Both the position numbers and the translations under genes were made by a program. Shown here in pieces: positions 5,067-13,600 of a DNA stretch of 27,681 nucleotides (position 1 is the stretch's first letter; the number at the start of each line of letters is the position of its first letter). This DNA is from a virus: positions 1 through 27,681 of the IMG/VR virus record IMGVR_UViG_3300030101_002511; one strand, 5' to 3'. The notes beneath the pieces are model-generated. The model did no database searches and was not told the DNA's origin. It saw nothing but the letters and a program-made list of their open reading frames with translations.

Positions 5067-5439
5067 ACCGATTCAAAACGGAAAAAATCGGGATAATAAA
5101 GGGCAGTTTGTAGTAGGAAATACTGCCTCAGTTGGAAAAGGTAGGCCAAAAGGATCTCAATCTATTCCAGATTTATTAAGAAAGATTGGAGAAGAAGAAG
5201 TTCCAACTGAATTAAGCGATAAGGTGAAAGAATTATTCGGCAAGGCTAACATTCAAGAGATTTCAATGATTGAGGCTATAATGAGAACAACAATGATGTA
5301 TGCAATTCAAGGAAAATCCTGGGCAGTTCAATTCATTGCTGAAAGATTAGAAGGAAAAGCAAAAGAACATATCATAACTGAAGAGTTTAAACCGATAAGA
5401 GTTTTAGAATTTGGAGATGATCTGATTGATGAAAGATAA
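5059..5439 (+). CDS. terS: Terminase small subunit (DUF5681-type N-terminus)
   Basis: From ATG 5059 the protein has 126 residues. It begins NGKNRDNKGQFVVGN then GKGRPKGS, the basic DUF5681-like segment common at the start of phage small terminases. A helical part (IQEISMIEAIMRTTMMYAIQ, then WAVQFIAERLEGKA) follows and can serve oligomerisation. It would recognise the packaging site and load the large subunit, encoded immediately downstream with a 1-bp overlap. A longer GTG start at 4993 would translate most of the tRNA and is less likely. The ATG has no clear ribosome binding site. Confidence 0.75.
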   Translation: MDKPIQNGKNRDNKGQFVVGNTASVGKGRPKGSQSIPDLLRKIGEEEVPTELSDKVKELFGKANIQEISMIEAIMRTTMMYAIQGKSWAVQFIAERLEGKAKEHIITEEFKPIRVLEFGDDLIDER

Positions 5440-6647
5440 TGCAATTAATTCTAACAGAAGAGCGAAAAGAAATACTTCAAGACAAAACCAGAAACCAAGT
5501 GATAGTGGCTGGGAGAAGATTTGGAAAATCAATTCTGGGACTAATGTTCCTGTTAAAAGGGCAAATGTTGCAGGGGGAAAATCGCTGGTATATCTCACCG
5601 ACTTATCGTCAAGGCAAACTAACAGTATGGCCTTTACTCAAATCAATTATGAGGAATCAGGGAGATTGGAAAATAAACGAAACAGAGCTGAGTTGTACAC
5701 GATACGGTGCTACTATAGCAATAAAGGGCTCAGATGCAGCAGATAATCTTAGAGGAGCAGAAATCAGCAGAGTTTGTCTTGATGAATTTGCATACCAAAA
5801 ACAAGGAGTCTTTGAAGAGGTGATTTATCCAATGCTTACAACTACCCAGGGAAGATCCATGCTTATTGGAACACCAGATGGATTCAGTTCTAATAATTTT
5901 TATGATTACTTTATAAAAGGCCAGAGTGAGGATCCTAATTGGAAATCCTGGCAATACAAAACAATTGATGGTGGTTTTGTAAAAGAAGAAGAGCTTGAAC
6001 TTGCAAAACATAATCTGGATGAAAAGGCATATAATGCAGAGTTCTTAGCAAGTTTTGAAACAGCAGCAAACAGAGCAGCATGGGCATTTGATAGATCTGA
6101 GCATTTAAAAACAACCGATGAGTTCAGTTCTTATTGGGCCATTGGAATTGATTTTAATGTTGATTTTATGAGTGCTGTTCTGGCAAACATATATGGAGAT
6201 GGAACGGTTCATTACGTAGATGAAATAAGGCAGCAAAATAGTTCAACCATGTTGTTATGCGAAGAGATGAAAAAAAGATGGCCCCAGGCAAAAGAAGTAT
6301 ATCCAGATCCAGCTGGAACAGCAAGATCAACAACAAGCCATCGTTCAGACCATCAAATACTTTACGAAAATGGTTATCAAGTATATTCCAGGAAATCACA
6401 TCCAAGCCACAGAGATAGATTAAATGCATTGAATAGAAAATTAAAAGATGCAAAAGGCAGAATTAAGATGACGATAGATCCAAAATGTAAATACTTGATA
6501 AAAGATTTAGAGCAAGTACAGAGAGATAGAAAAGGTGGAATCGATAAAAGCAACATTGAGCTAACTCATGCTCTTGATGCTTGTAGCTACCTCATTGAAT
6601 ACAAATGGCCCATAGTTCAACGAATAGCAACTTCAATAAAATGGTAA
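5439..6647 (+). CDS. terL: Terminase large subunit (ATPase-nuclease)
   Basis: The 402-residue protein has the two-domain plan of the DNA packaging motor. Walker A is GRRFGKS (residues 25-31), Walker B is VCLDEFA (112-118, catalytic E116) and the coupling motif is IGTPDG (143-148). The RNase H-like nuclease domain has acidic residues in GIDFN (D238), YPDPAGT (D290) and THALDA (D380). It pumps DNA into the prohead through the portal encoded next and cuts the concatemer. Length is normal to slightly short for the family. No intein or frameshift is seen. Confidence 0.95.
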   Translation: MQLILTEERKEILQDKTRNQVIVAGRRFGKSILGLMFLLKGQMLQGENRWYISPTYRQGKLTVWPLLKSIMRNQGDWKINETELSCTRYGATIAIKGSDAADNLRGAEISRVCLDEFAYQKQGVFEEVIYPMLTTTQGRSMLIGTPDGFSSNNFYDYFIKGQSEDPNWKSWQYKTIDGGFVKEEELELAKHNLDEKAYNAEFLASFETAANRAAWAFDRSEHLKTTDEFSSYWAIGIDFNVDFMSAVLANIYGDGTVHYVDEIRQQNSSTMLLCEEMKKRWPQAKEVYPDPAGTARSTTSHRSDHQILYENGYQVYSRKSHPSHRDRLNALNRKLKDAKGRIKMTIDPKCKYLIKDLEQVQRDRKGGIDKSNIELTHALDACSYLIEYKWPIVQRIATSIKW

Positions 6648-6653
6648 ATAATT

Positions 6654-7961
6654 ATGATCGTTGAAAATAAAAATCTAATCAGAAGCTCACTCAAAAATTA
6701 TTTGAATGATGTATTAAAAGATAATGTTGAGGAGCGTTATAGATTTCTAAGTTATTATGAGGGGATGCAAGGACAAATGGAGGGAGATCTTCAGAAATAC
6801 TTTCCAATAAGTTCAATTGAGATTCCTTTTGTATGTCAATCAATAACATCAAAACTAATCAATGCCAGGGCAATCGCTTATAAAGAGACACCCCAAAGGA
6901 CTAATTCTGATTATTTAGAATTATTAAACGACCTTGATCAAGCAATGCTAACGGCTGAAAGATTAACTTATCTGCTTGGATCTCATCTAATTAGATCAAG
7001 ATATAATGAACAAGCTGAGAAGATAGAATATGATCAGATCATTGAGTTCGAGCCGATGTTTGAACCCAGGAGCCGAGAGCCATTTGGTTATATCTATCCA
7101 ATATATAATCATGGCCAGGCAAAAGATGATAAGGTTGTCTATGCTTATTGGAGTAACGAAGAACATTTTTTAATTGATCAGAATGGAAACATTGAATCTG
7201 TAAATGATGGGAACGTCAATCCTTATGGAATATTACCATTTACGATCTGCCATCGCCATCCATACACAACAGATTACATGAGAAATGGTGCAAGTGATAT
7301 TGTTAACGCCAATCTGATGATTAACGTATTGATGACAGAGCTTGGTTTAGCAATGCGACTCCAGGCACTTGGGCAGCCAGTAATAACTGGTATTGATAAT
7401 GCTAATAAAGTGAGCCTGGGAGTGGACAAGCCGCTCGTATTACCAGAGGGCAGCTCTTTTAATTTTGTTTCTCCTGGTGGAAACTTATCCCAATATATCG
7501 ATTCAATAAGGTTTTATGTTGATTCAGTTGCTTACAACAATAATTTAAAAGTCAAATGGAGCGTGGGAAGAGAATCATTCGTAAGTGGGGAGGCTCTTAA
7601 AATGGCTGAGATTGATTTAACTGAGGCCGTCATGGGGGATTATCAAATGATCTGGCGAGGCGTAGAAAGAAGAAGATTTCAAACAGATCGAAGAATATTA
7701 GAAGTTCATAATAAAAGAGTTCCAGAAGAATATTCAGTTGATTTTAGTGAGCCACGATTCCCATTAACAGCAGATGAAGAGCGTAAGCAATGGGATTGGG
7801 AGTGGGCCAATGGATTGAGTTCGCCAAAAGATTGGATGAGAAAATACAATCCAGATCTTACCGATGAAGAGATTGATGAGATGATGCAAGAGATGCAGCC
7901 AGAACAAGCACAACCAGCAACAACAGCTGGGGATCTATTAGCAGAGGCGTTGGGTAGTTAA
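6654..7961 (+). CDS. Portal protein (SPP1 gp6-like)
   Basis: This 435-residue protein directly follows terL and precedes the MuF gene, the standard position of the portal. It shows the portal-type features: an N-terminal helical region, FPISSIEIPFVCQSITSKLI, a long mixed alpha/beta core (YAYWSNEEHFLID, then YGILPFTICHRHP), the helix-rich stem region (ANLMINVLMTELGLAMRLQALGQP) and an acidic, Gln-rich C-terminus (DEEIDEMMQEMQPEQAQ). The dodecameric ring would form the DNA entry vertex. Assignment rests mainly on context and general pattern. Confidence 0.85.
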   Translation: MIVENKNLIRSSLKNYLNDVLKDNVEERYRFLSYYEGMQGQMEGDLQKYFPISSIEIPFVCQSITSKLINARAIAYKETPQRTNSDYLELLNDLDQAMLTAERLTYLLGSHLIRSRYNEQAEKIEYDQIIEFEPMFEPRSREPFGYIYPIYNHGQAKDDKVVYAYWSNEEHFLIDQNGNIESVNDGNVNPYGILPFTICHRHPYTTDYMRNGASDIVNANLMINVLMTELGLAMRLQALGQPVITGIDNANKVSLGVDKPLVLPEGSSFNFVSPGGNLSQYIDSIRFYVDSVAYNNNLKVKWSVGRESFVSGEALKMAEIDLTEAVMGDYQMIWRGVERRRFQTDRRILEVHNKRVPEEYSVDFSEPRFPLTADEERKQWDWEWANGLSSPKDWMRKYNPDLTDEEIDEMMQEMQPEQAQPATTAGDLLAEALGS

Positions 7962-8683
7962 TGTCATTAGTTGATTCATTCCAAAGAAACTATCAGCTGT
8001 TAATATCTAAAGTAACATCCAGGGTTTACGATCTGATCCAAGCTGGGCAAACTAAAGAGCAGATTATATCTGTAATTAGTACCGATCAATTTAGAAACGC
8101 AATCCTTAATGATTCAAAGTTCAAGGCATCAACAAATACTTTGAACGCTCTTTATTTAAGGGCCTTGAATGACATTGATCAGTTTGCTGATATTAACCCT
8201 CAAGCATTACAAGCATTGGCAAAAGTTAACCAAACAACATTTATAACAAAATTGGCAAATGATGTGGCTGATAACGTTCAATCAAATTTGACAACTGGAA
8301 TTTTAGGTGGTTTGAGTAAAGAAGAAGTGATTGAGGCAATGAACGTAAATCTTAGGCCAGATCAAATTGAAACATTGGTAACGACTGCAATCAACACTTA
8401 TTCAGCATCTGTTGTATCATTAATGGCTGATAAGCTCCCAGATAATACAGCGTATGTTTATCGAGGACCAATAGATGAAAAAACCAGGCCAATCTGTTTA
8501 GATCTTATGTCCAGAGGAGAAATGACAAGAGCTGAAATAAATAGACTTTACCCAGGAAAATTTATTGACCGAGGTGGTTTTAATTGTAGGCATCAATGGG
8601 CAATAAGCACAGCCAGGAATCCAATGCACTCGCCAAAAGCAGCAAGAGCAGAGGCAAAAGATAGAGGGGTTCCAGTTGGCTAA
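7961..8683 (+). CDS. MuF-like minor head protein
   Basis: The 240-residue protein ends with the MuF/SPP1 gp7 signature, residues 167-213: YRGPIDEKTRPICLDL, then LYPGKFIDRGGFNCRHQW. The spaced Asp, Arg, Cys and His (D172, R176, C179, C209, H211) match the family. The N-terminal two thirds are helical. These proteins sit at or near the portal inside the head and may be ejected with DNA. The ATG overlaps the portal stop (TAATG). No toxin domain is fused to the C-terminus, unlike some MuF proteins. Confidence 0.85.
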   Translation: MSLVDSFQRNYQLLISKVTSRVYDLIQAGQTKEQIISVISTDQFRNAILNDSKFKASTNTLNALYLRALNDIDQFADINPQALQALAKVNQTTFITKLANDVADNVQSNLTTGILGGLSKEEVIEAMNVNLRPDQIETLVTTAINTYSASVVSLMADKLPDNTAYVYRGPIDEKTRPICLDLMSRGEMTRAEINRLYPGKFIDRGGFNCRHQWAISTARNPMHSPKAARAEAKDRGVPVG

Positions 8684-9152
8684 AAAGTTATCAGATATAT
8701 TTAACAATTTAACTGAAAAGCAGATGCTGATTGCCTTTGGATCCGAGATGGCTGATAGGATTATTGAGAGGACTCAAAATGGAAAAGATGTGAGAGGGAG
8801 AAAATTTAAAGCATATTCAAAAAAATACTTTGAAGCAAAAAGAAATGGGGAGTTTGTTAGACAAGCAAGTCAATTCAGACCATCATCCAGGAAAGATGTG
8901 AATCTTACTTTAACAACTGATATGTTAAACTCATTAAAAGTTAAAAGAGTAAGCAAAAAGAAAGTAACAATTGGTATGCCCCCACAAGAGGCAGTTAAAG
9001 CAAATTCAAATGAGAGGCTTGGGAGAGCAATATCAACAACAAAAAGACCAATCTCAAAAGATGATGAGAAGTTTGTTGCTAAGTTTTTTGATAAAAGAAT
9101 TGTTTCTGCTATGAATGAAAATAGTGGAACAGTATCAATAACAATAGGATAA
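8676..9152 (+). CDS. Virion morphogenesis-type protein
   Basis: A TTG start overlapping the end of the MuF gene gives 158 residues. The segment RTQNGKDVRGRKFKAYSKKY (residues 32-51) followed by TLTTDMLNSLKVKRVSKKKVTIGM resembles phage virion morphogenesis or tail-completion proteins (Mu gpG or HK97 gp10 kind), in which a basic loop precedes a beta sandwich. The location between MuF and scaffold is unusual for a tail-completion protein but common for this group in marine phages. Function is provisional. Confidence 0.55.
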   Translation: MAKKLSDIFNNLTEKQMLIAFGSEMADRIIERTQNGKDVRGRKFKAYSKKYFEAKRNGEFVRQASQFRPSSRKDVNLTLTTDMLNSLKVKRVSKKKVTIGMPPQEAVKANSNERLGRAISTTKRPISKDDEKFVAKFFDKRIVSAMNENSGTVSITIG

Positions 9153-9171
9153 CTCACAAAAGAGGATACAA

Positions 9172-9708
9172 ATGTCAGAAGTAGAAGTCAAAACTCAAGA
9201 CGTTAAACAAGAGGAAGTCGTAAATCAAGACGTTAAAAATGATTCCGTAAGCAGCAACGACAATGCTGAAGATTATAGCGTTCCAGGAAAGCGTTTCAGA
9301 GAACTAAATGAAACCAAAAAAAACCTGGAATCTGAGCTGATGCAATTAAAATCAAAGATAAAGGAAAGAGAAGTTCAAGAAGCTGAAGAAAAAGAAGATT
9401 GGAGAAATCTCTATGAAGATACAAAAGCTGAGAGAGATCAATTCAAAGTTCAAGCAGAAAAGTTTCAACAGATTGAATCTGCAAGAAAAGATAGAATCCT
9501 TGAATCATTTCCAGAAAATCTAAGAGAAAAAATGTCAGCTTTAGATTCTGATACCCTGGAACAAATGAAAACAGAATTAAATAACAAAGTACCTCAAGTT
9601 GATAATAGTGGAGGTGGCGTATCTGGTGGCAAAACATTATCTTGGAAAGATATGAATCCAAAAGATCGCAGAAAAAACTTCGCTGATATAATGAGGTTTA
9701 AAAAGTAA
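9172..9708 (+). CDS. Capsid scaffolding protein
   Basis: This 178-residue protein lies immediately upstream of the major capsid gene. It is highly charged, with a predicted coiled coil at about residues 45-105 (LNETKKNLESELMQLKSKIK, then ERDQFKVQAEKFQQIE), a Gly-rich hinge (SGGGVSGGK) and a short C-terminal basic helix (WKDMNPKDRRKNFADIMRF). That C-terminal helix is typical of scaffolds that bind the coat protein. No protease gene is visible in the head module, so the scaffold probably leaves the prohead intact or is removed by a host protease. A ribosome binding site (AGAGGA) precedes the ATG. Confidence 0.8.
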   Translation: MSEVEVKTQDVKQEEVVNQDVKNDSVSSNDNAEDYSVPGKRFRELNETKKNLESELMQLKSKIKEREVQEAEEKEDWRNLYEDTKAERDQFKVQAEKFQQIESARKDRILESFPENLREKMSALDSDTLEQMKTELNNKVPQVDNSGGGVSGGKTLSWKDMNPKDRRKNFADIMRFKK

Positions 9709-9718
9709 AGGATAAAAA

Positions 9719-10585
9719 ATGGCTGAAGTTACAACGACCACAAGTGCCGTTTTTCTGCCAGAAGTCTGGCAAGAGGCCATCTTAGATTATGCTGAGAGGC
9801 AATTCAGATTAAGAAATCAAGTTACTGAAGTTTCAGATGTTGGCTCTGGAGATGTTCTACATATTCCAAGAGTAACTGAAGAAACTGCTGCAACTTTAAG
9901 TTCTGGATCTGCTGTTTCTTTTGGTGCAAATACAGATGGCGAAATACAACTATCAATGGACAAGCATATTGTTGAAGGAAAAAGAATCGGTGATCTCGTA
10001 AGGGTTCAAAGTTCTTACGATCTTTTCAATCTATACTCAAGATCTATGGGTTATGCCGTAGCGAAAAAGATTGAATCAGAGATTGCAACATTAATGCAAA
10101 CAGCATCTGGTAATGACGTTAGTCTTTCAACTGACAACACTTTCACAACTGCATTAGTCAGAAGTGGATTGCAGAAGTTGCTTGATCTAAATGTTGACTA
10201 CACAATGGGAGATACTTTCTTCTATACTTCTCCAGCTGGATTCATGAGCTTGGCATCATTAGGCGAATTTTCTGATTATGAAAAGCGTGGGCCAGAAGCT
10301 GGTGGCGAAGGGCCAAATATTACTGGGATGATTAAAAAAATATATGGCATGGAAGTATATGCATCTACCGATTGGGACGATGACGGTGGAAGTGGAGATG
10401 AGACTGCAACAATCTTCACAAGGGATTCAATTCTTTATGCAGAGCAGTTCCCATTAAGAGTGCAGCAAAGTTACAACCTTGAATATTTAGCTACTGAGTT
10501 GGTTGTTGATCAACTCGTTGGAGTTGCTTTACATCAAGCAGCAAACGCAGCTGATTGTCAAATTGTAAACTTTAACAATCCGTAA
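9719..10585 (+). CDS. Major capsid protein (HK97 fold expected)
   Basis: The 288-residue protein follows the scaffold gene at 10 bp and is closed by a strong terminator, the usual arrangement for the coat gene. It starts TTTTSAVFLPEVWQEAILDYAERQF, has the E-loop-like VTEVSDVGSGDVLHIPRVTEE, a helical spine (YSRSMGYAVAKKIESEIATLMQ) and a C-terminal beta region ending LVVDQLVGVALHQA. The pattern matches HK97-fold coats of marine siphoviruses, close in size to the minimal fold. The N-terminus shows no removable delta domain. Confidence 0.85.
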   Translation: MAEVTTTTSAVFLPEVWQEAILDYAERQFRLRNQVTEVSDVGSGDVLHIPRVTEETAATLSSGSAVSFGANTDGEIQLSMDKHIVEGKRIGDLVRVQSSYDLFNLYSRSMGYAVAKKIESEIATLMQTASGNDVSLSTDNTFTTALVRSGLQKLLDLNVDYTMGDTFFYTSPAGFMSLASLGEFSDYEKRGPEAGGEGPNITGMIKKIYGMEVYASTDWDDDGGSGDETATIFTRDSILYAEQFPLRVQQSYNLEYLATELVVDQLVGVALHQAANAADCQIVNFNNP

Positions 10586-10598
10586 AGATGAGTAATGT

Positions 10599-10625
10599 GG
10601 GGGGCCGCTTTATGGCCCCCCTTTT
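10599..10625 (+). terminator. Strong intrinsic terminator after the capsid gene
   Basis: GGGGGGCC (10599-10606) pairs with GGCCCCCC (10614-10621) around a 7-nt loop and is followed by TTTT. It is the most stable hairpin I see in the genome and lies between the capsid and fibre genes. It would let capsid be made in excess over downstream products. No clear promoter follows it, so partial readthrough must supply the fibre gene. Confidence 0.9.
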
Positions 10626-10640
10626 ATAAGAGGAAAAAAA

Positions 10641-13600
10641 ATGGCAACAGATTTAACAAACGTAGCAGTATCAACTGGATATACGCAATTATTACACATT
10701 GATGGGGGAGTTGGAGGATCGGTTAACAGAGTATATGATGGAGATGGCTCTGGAACACCATTAGAAATTTCATCAACAACGGTTCAGATCAAAGATGGGA
10801 GTTTTGATTTTGATGTTGCCTCGCATGATGGTACAAATGGATTAAAACTTGGAGGAACATTAGTAACTGCAACGGCAGCAGAAATTAATTATTTAGATAT
10901 TTCGAGCATCGGTAGTGCCGAAGCCTCAAAGGCGTTGGTGCTTGACGGCAGCAAAGATATAAGTGGAATCAGAAACCTAACAGCAACTGGCCAAATAAGT
11001 GCAGCTGATTTTGTAACTACTGGAAACACAACCATAGGAAATGCAGCAGCAGATACAGTTGCTTTTAATGCAACCATTACAACAGATTTAATTTTTGAAG
11101 GCTCATCTGCTGATGATAATGAGCTTACATTAACTCCAGGAAATCCAGGATCAGATATAACAATCACATTACCAGGAGCAACAACCACTTTAATCGGAAC
11201 AAATACATCCGACACAATAACAAATAAATCCATAGATGCCGATAATAATACTTTGTCAAACATTGAAGTAGATAACTTAAAAAGTGGAGTTCTTGATACC
11301 GATATAAGCTCTGTAAGTGGATCTGATGATACTTTGGCAAGTGCAAAAGCAATCAAAACTTATATCGATGCACAAGTTACGGCCCAGGATTTAGATGCAA
11401 CAACAGATTCTGGAACTATTGCGATTGATTTAGATTCTGAAACTTTAACTATTGCTGGAGGGGAGGGAATAGATACAAGTGCAACCTCCAACACAATAAC
11501 AATCGCTGGAGAGGATGCATCAACTTCAAACAAAGGAGTTGCATCATTTAGCTCAGATAATTTTGATGTTTCTTCTGGGGTTGTAACTATTAAAAACGAT
11601 GGTGTAATCCTTGCAACTGAAACAACTGGAGATTATGTCAATTCTATAACTGGAGGAACTGGAATTGATTCAACTGGTGCAACATCTGGAGAAAATATAT
11701 CACATACTTTATCATTAGATTTAAATGAATTGCCAACAGAAACAACCATCGCTGATACTGATTTTATCGCAATGGTTGATGCAACAGATTCTGGATCTGC
11801 AAAAATTACTTTTGAAGATTTAGAGGATGCAGTTTTCTCATCTATTTCTGGAGATATTGCAATTACTGAGGCTGGAGTTGCTACGATCCAAGCCAACAGC
11901 GTTGCCCTCGCAACTGATACAACTGGGGATTTTGTTAATTCAATAACAGCTGGAACTGGTTTAACATCAACAGGGGCCACGAGTGGGGAAAATATTTCTC
12001 ATTCGTTGAGCGTTGATGCAAGTCAAACTCAAATAACTTCGGTTGGAACCTTGAACGCTGGTGCAATCAGTTCTGGGTTTGGTGCAATAGATATAGGATC
12101 CAGTAATTTTACAACAACTGGCACGATTGATATTTCTGGGGGAACATTAACCCTGGCCGATAATCAAATCTCTGGAGATAAAGTAGAGGGAGGAACAATC
12201 AATGCGATTACAATATCAACCCTCACAACAGCAGCAATAAACGCATCAACTGATTTAGATATTGGCTCACATGGATTCAGAGCATCAACCTTAACTGCTG
12301 ATTCTCAAACTGCTGGAAGAGTTGCTATATATGGAACCAACGGTTTATTAAGTGAAGATTCCGATTTAACTTTTTCTGGATCAACCCTATCAGTTACAGA
12401 TTTGGCCGTATCTGGTACATTGACAACAACTGGCAGCGTTCAAGAAGTATCAACGACCAACTTAAATGTTCAAGATCCATTAATTTTATTGAACAAATAT
12501 GATTCACAACCTACCAACAATCTTTTTGATGCTGGTTTTATAATCAAAAGAGGCTCTGGAGATTCTGGACCAGCTAATGTTGGTTTTATATTTGATGAAT
12601 CAGCTGATCAGTTTGCTTTGATAGATACTACAGAGGATGGAACAACGGCTGGAAATGTTTCTATAACTGATTATGAAAATCTAAGAATTGGAGCGTTAAC
12701 TGCTGATGATGCCAGTACATTTACCAGCACAATATCAGCTGCAACTGGATCAACAATTGGAAACCTCACTTTGGCAAACGGTTCAATTACTGACTCAAGT
12801 GGATCTATTTCATTTGGTAATGAAAACCTCTCAACTTCTGGAACCTTATCTGCTGGTGCTATAACTGGAACCAGTTTCATTATTGGCAGTGCTGATATAA
12901 ATGAAACAGAGCTTGAGATAATAGATGGTGGAACAATAACAACAGCTGAATTAAATATCCTGGATGGAGATACTTCTGCAACATCAACAACAGTTGCTGA
13001 TGCGGACCGAGTTGTTATGAATGACAGTGGAACAATGGTCCAGGTGGCCGTTACAGATTTGGCAGCATATTTTGATGACGAAATAACAGCCATGCCAAAC
13101 TTGACATCTGTTGGAACCTTAACAGCATTGCAAGTTGATAACATCAATATAAATGGCAATACAATAATTTCATCTGATACTAATGGCGACATAAATCTAA
13201 CACCAAATGGATCTGGCAATGTCGTTATAAGCTCAGTAGACATCAATGGAGGAGCGATAGATGCAACCAACATAACAGTTGGCTCTGGTAAAACATTGGA
13301 TGTATCTGGTGGAACTCTAACACTTGCAAATGACCAAATATCTGGAAACGCAATCAATGGTGGTACAATAGGCTCAACAACAATTAGTGCGTTGGCTGGT
13401 GCATTGAGTATGGGTGGTAATAATATTACAGCAGTTGGCTCAGTAGCATTAGATAGCATAGAATCTGCATCTACTGGCAATGGTTTTGACCTTACTTTAT
13501 TAAATAATAAAGCAGATGCTTTAGAAATAAAAGAAGGCTCAAATGCCTACATGACTTTTATAACTACAACTGGTTCTGAAGAAATACAGATTGATAAAGC

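Noticed and set aside
5426-5746. Second + strand open frame overlapping the start of terL
   Set aside because: It is out of frame with terL, whose Walker A motif lies in the same stretch; the product is low complexity with no recognisable pattern.
12671-13480. Long minus-strand open frame (269 codons) within the fibre gene
   Set aside because: It mirrors the repetitive, stop-poor + strand fibre sequence, has no ribosome binding site or family motifs, and all other genes are on the + strand. The frames at 10889-11356 and 11633-11980 on the minus strand are rejected for the same reason.
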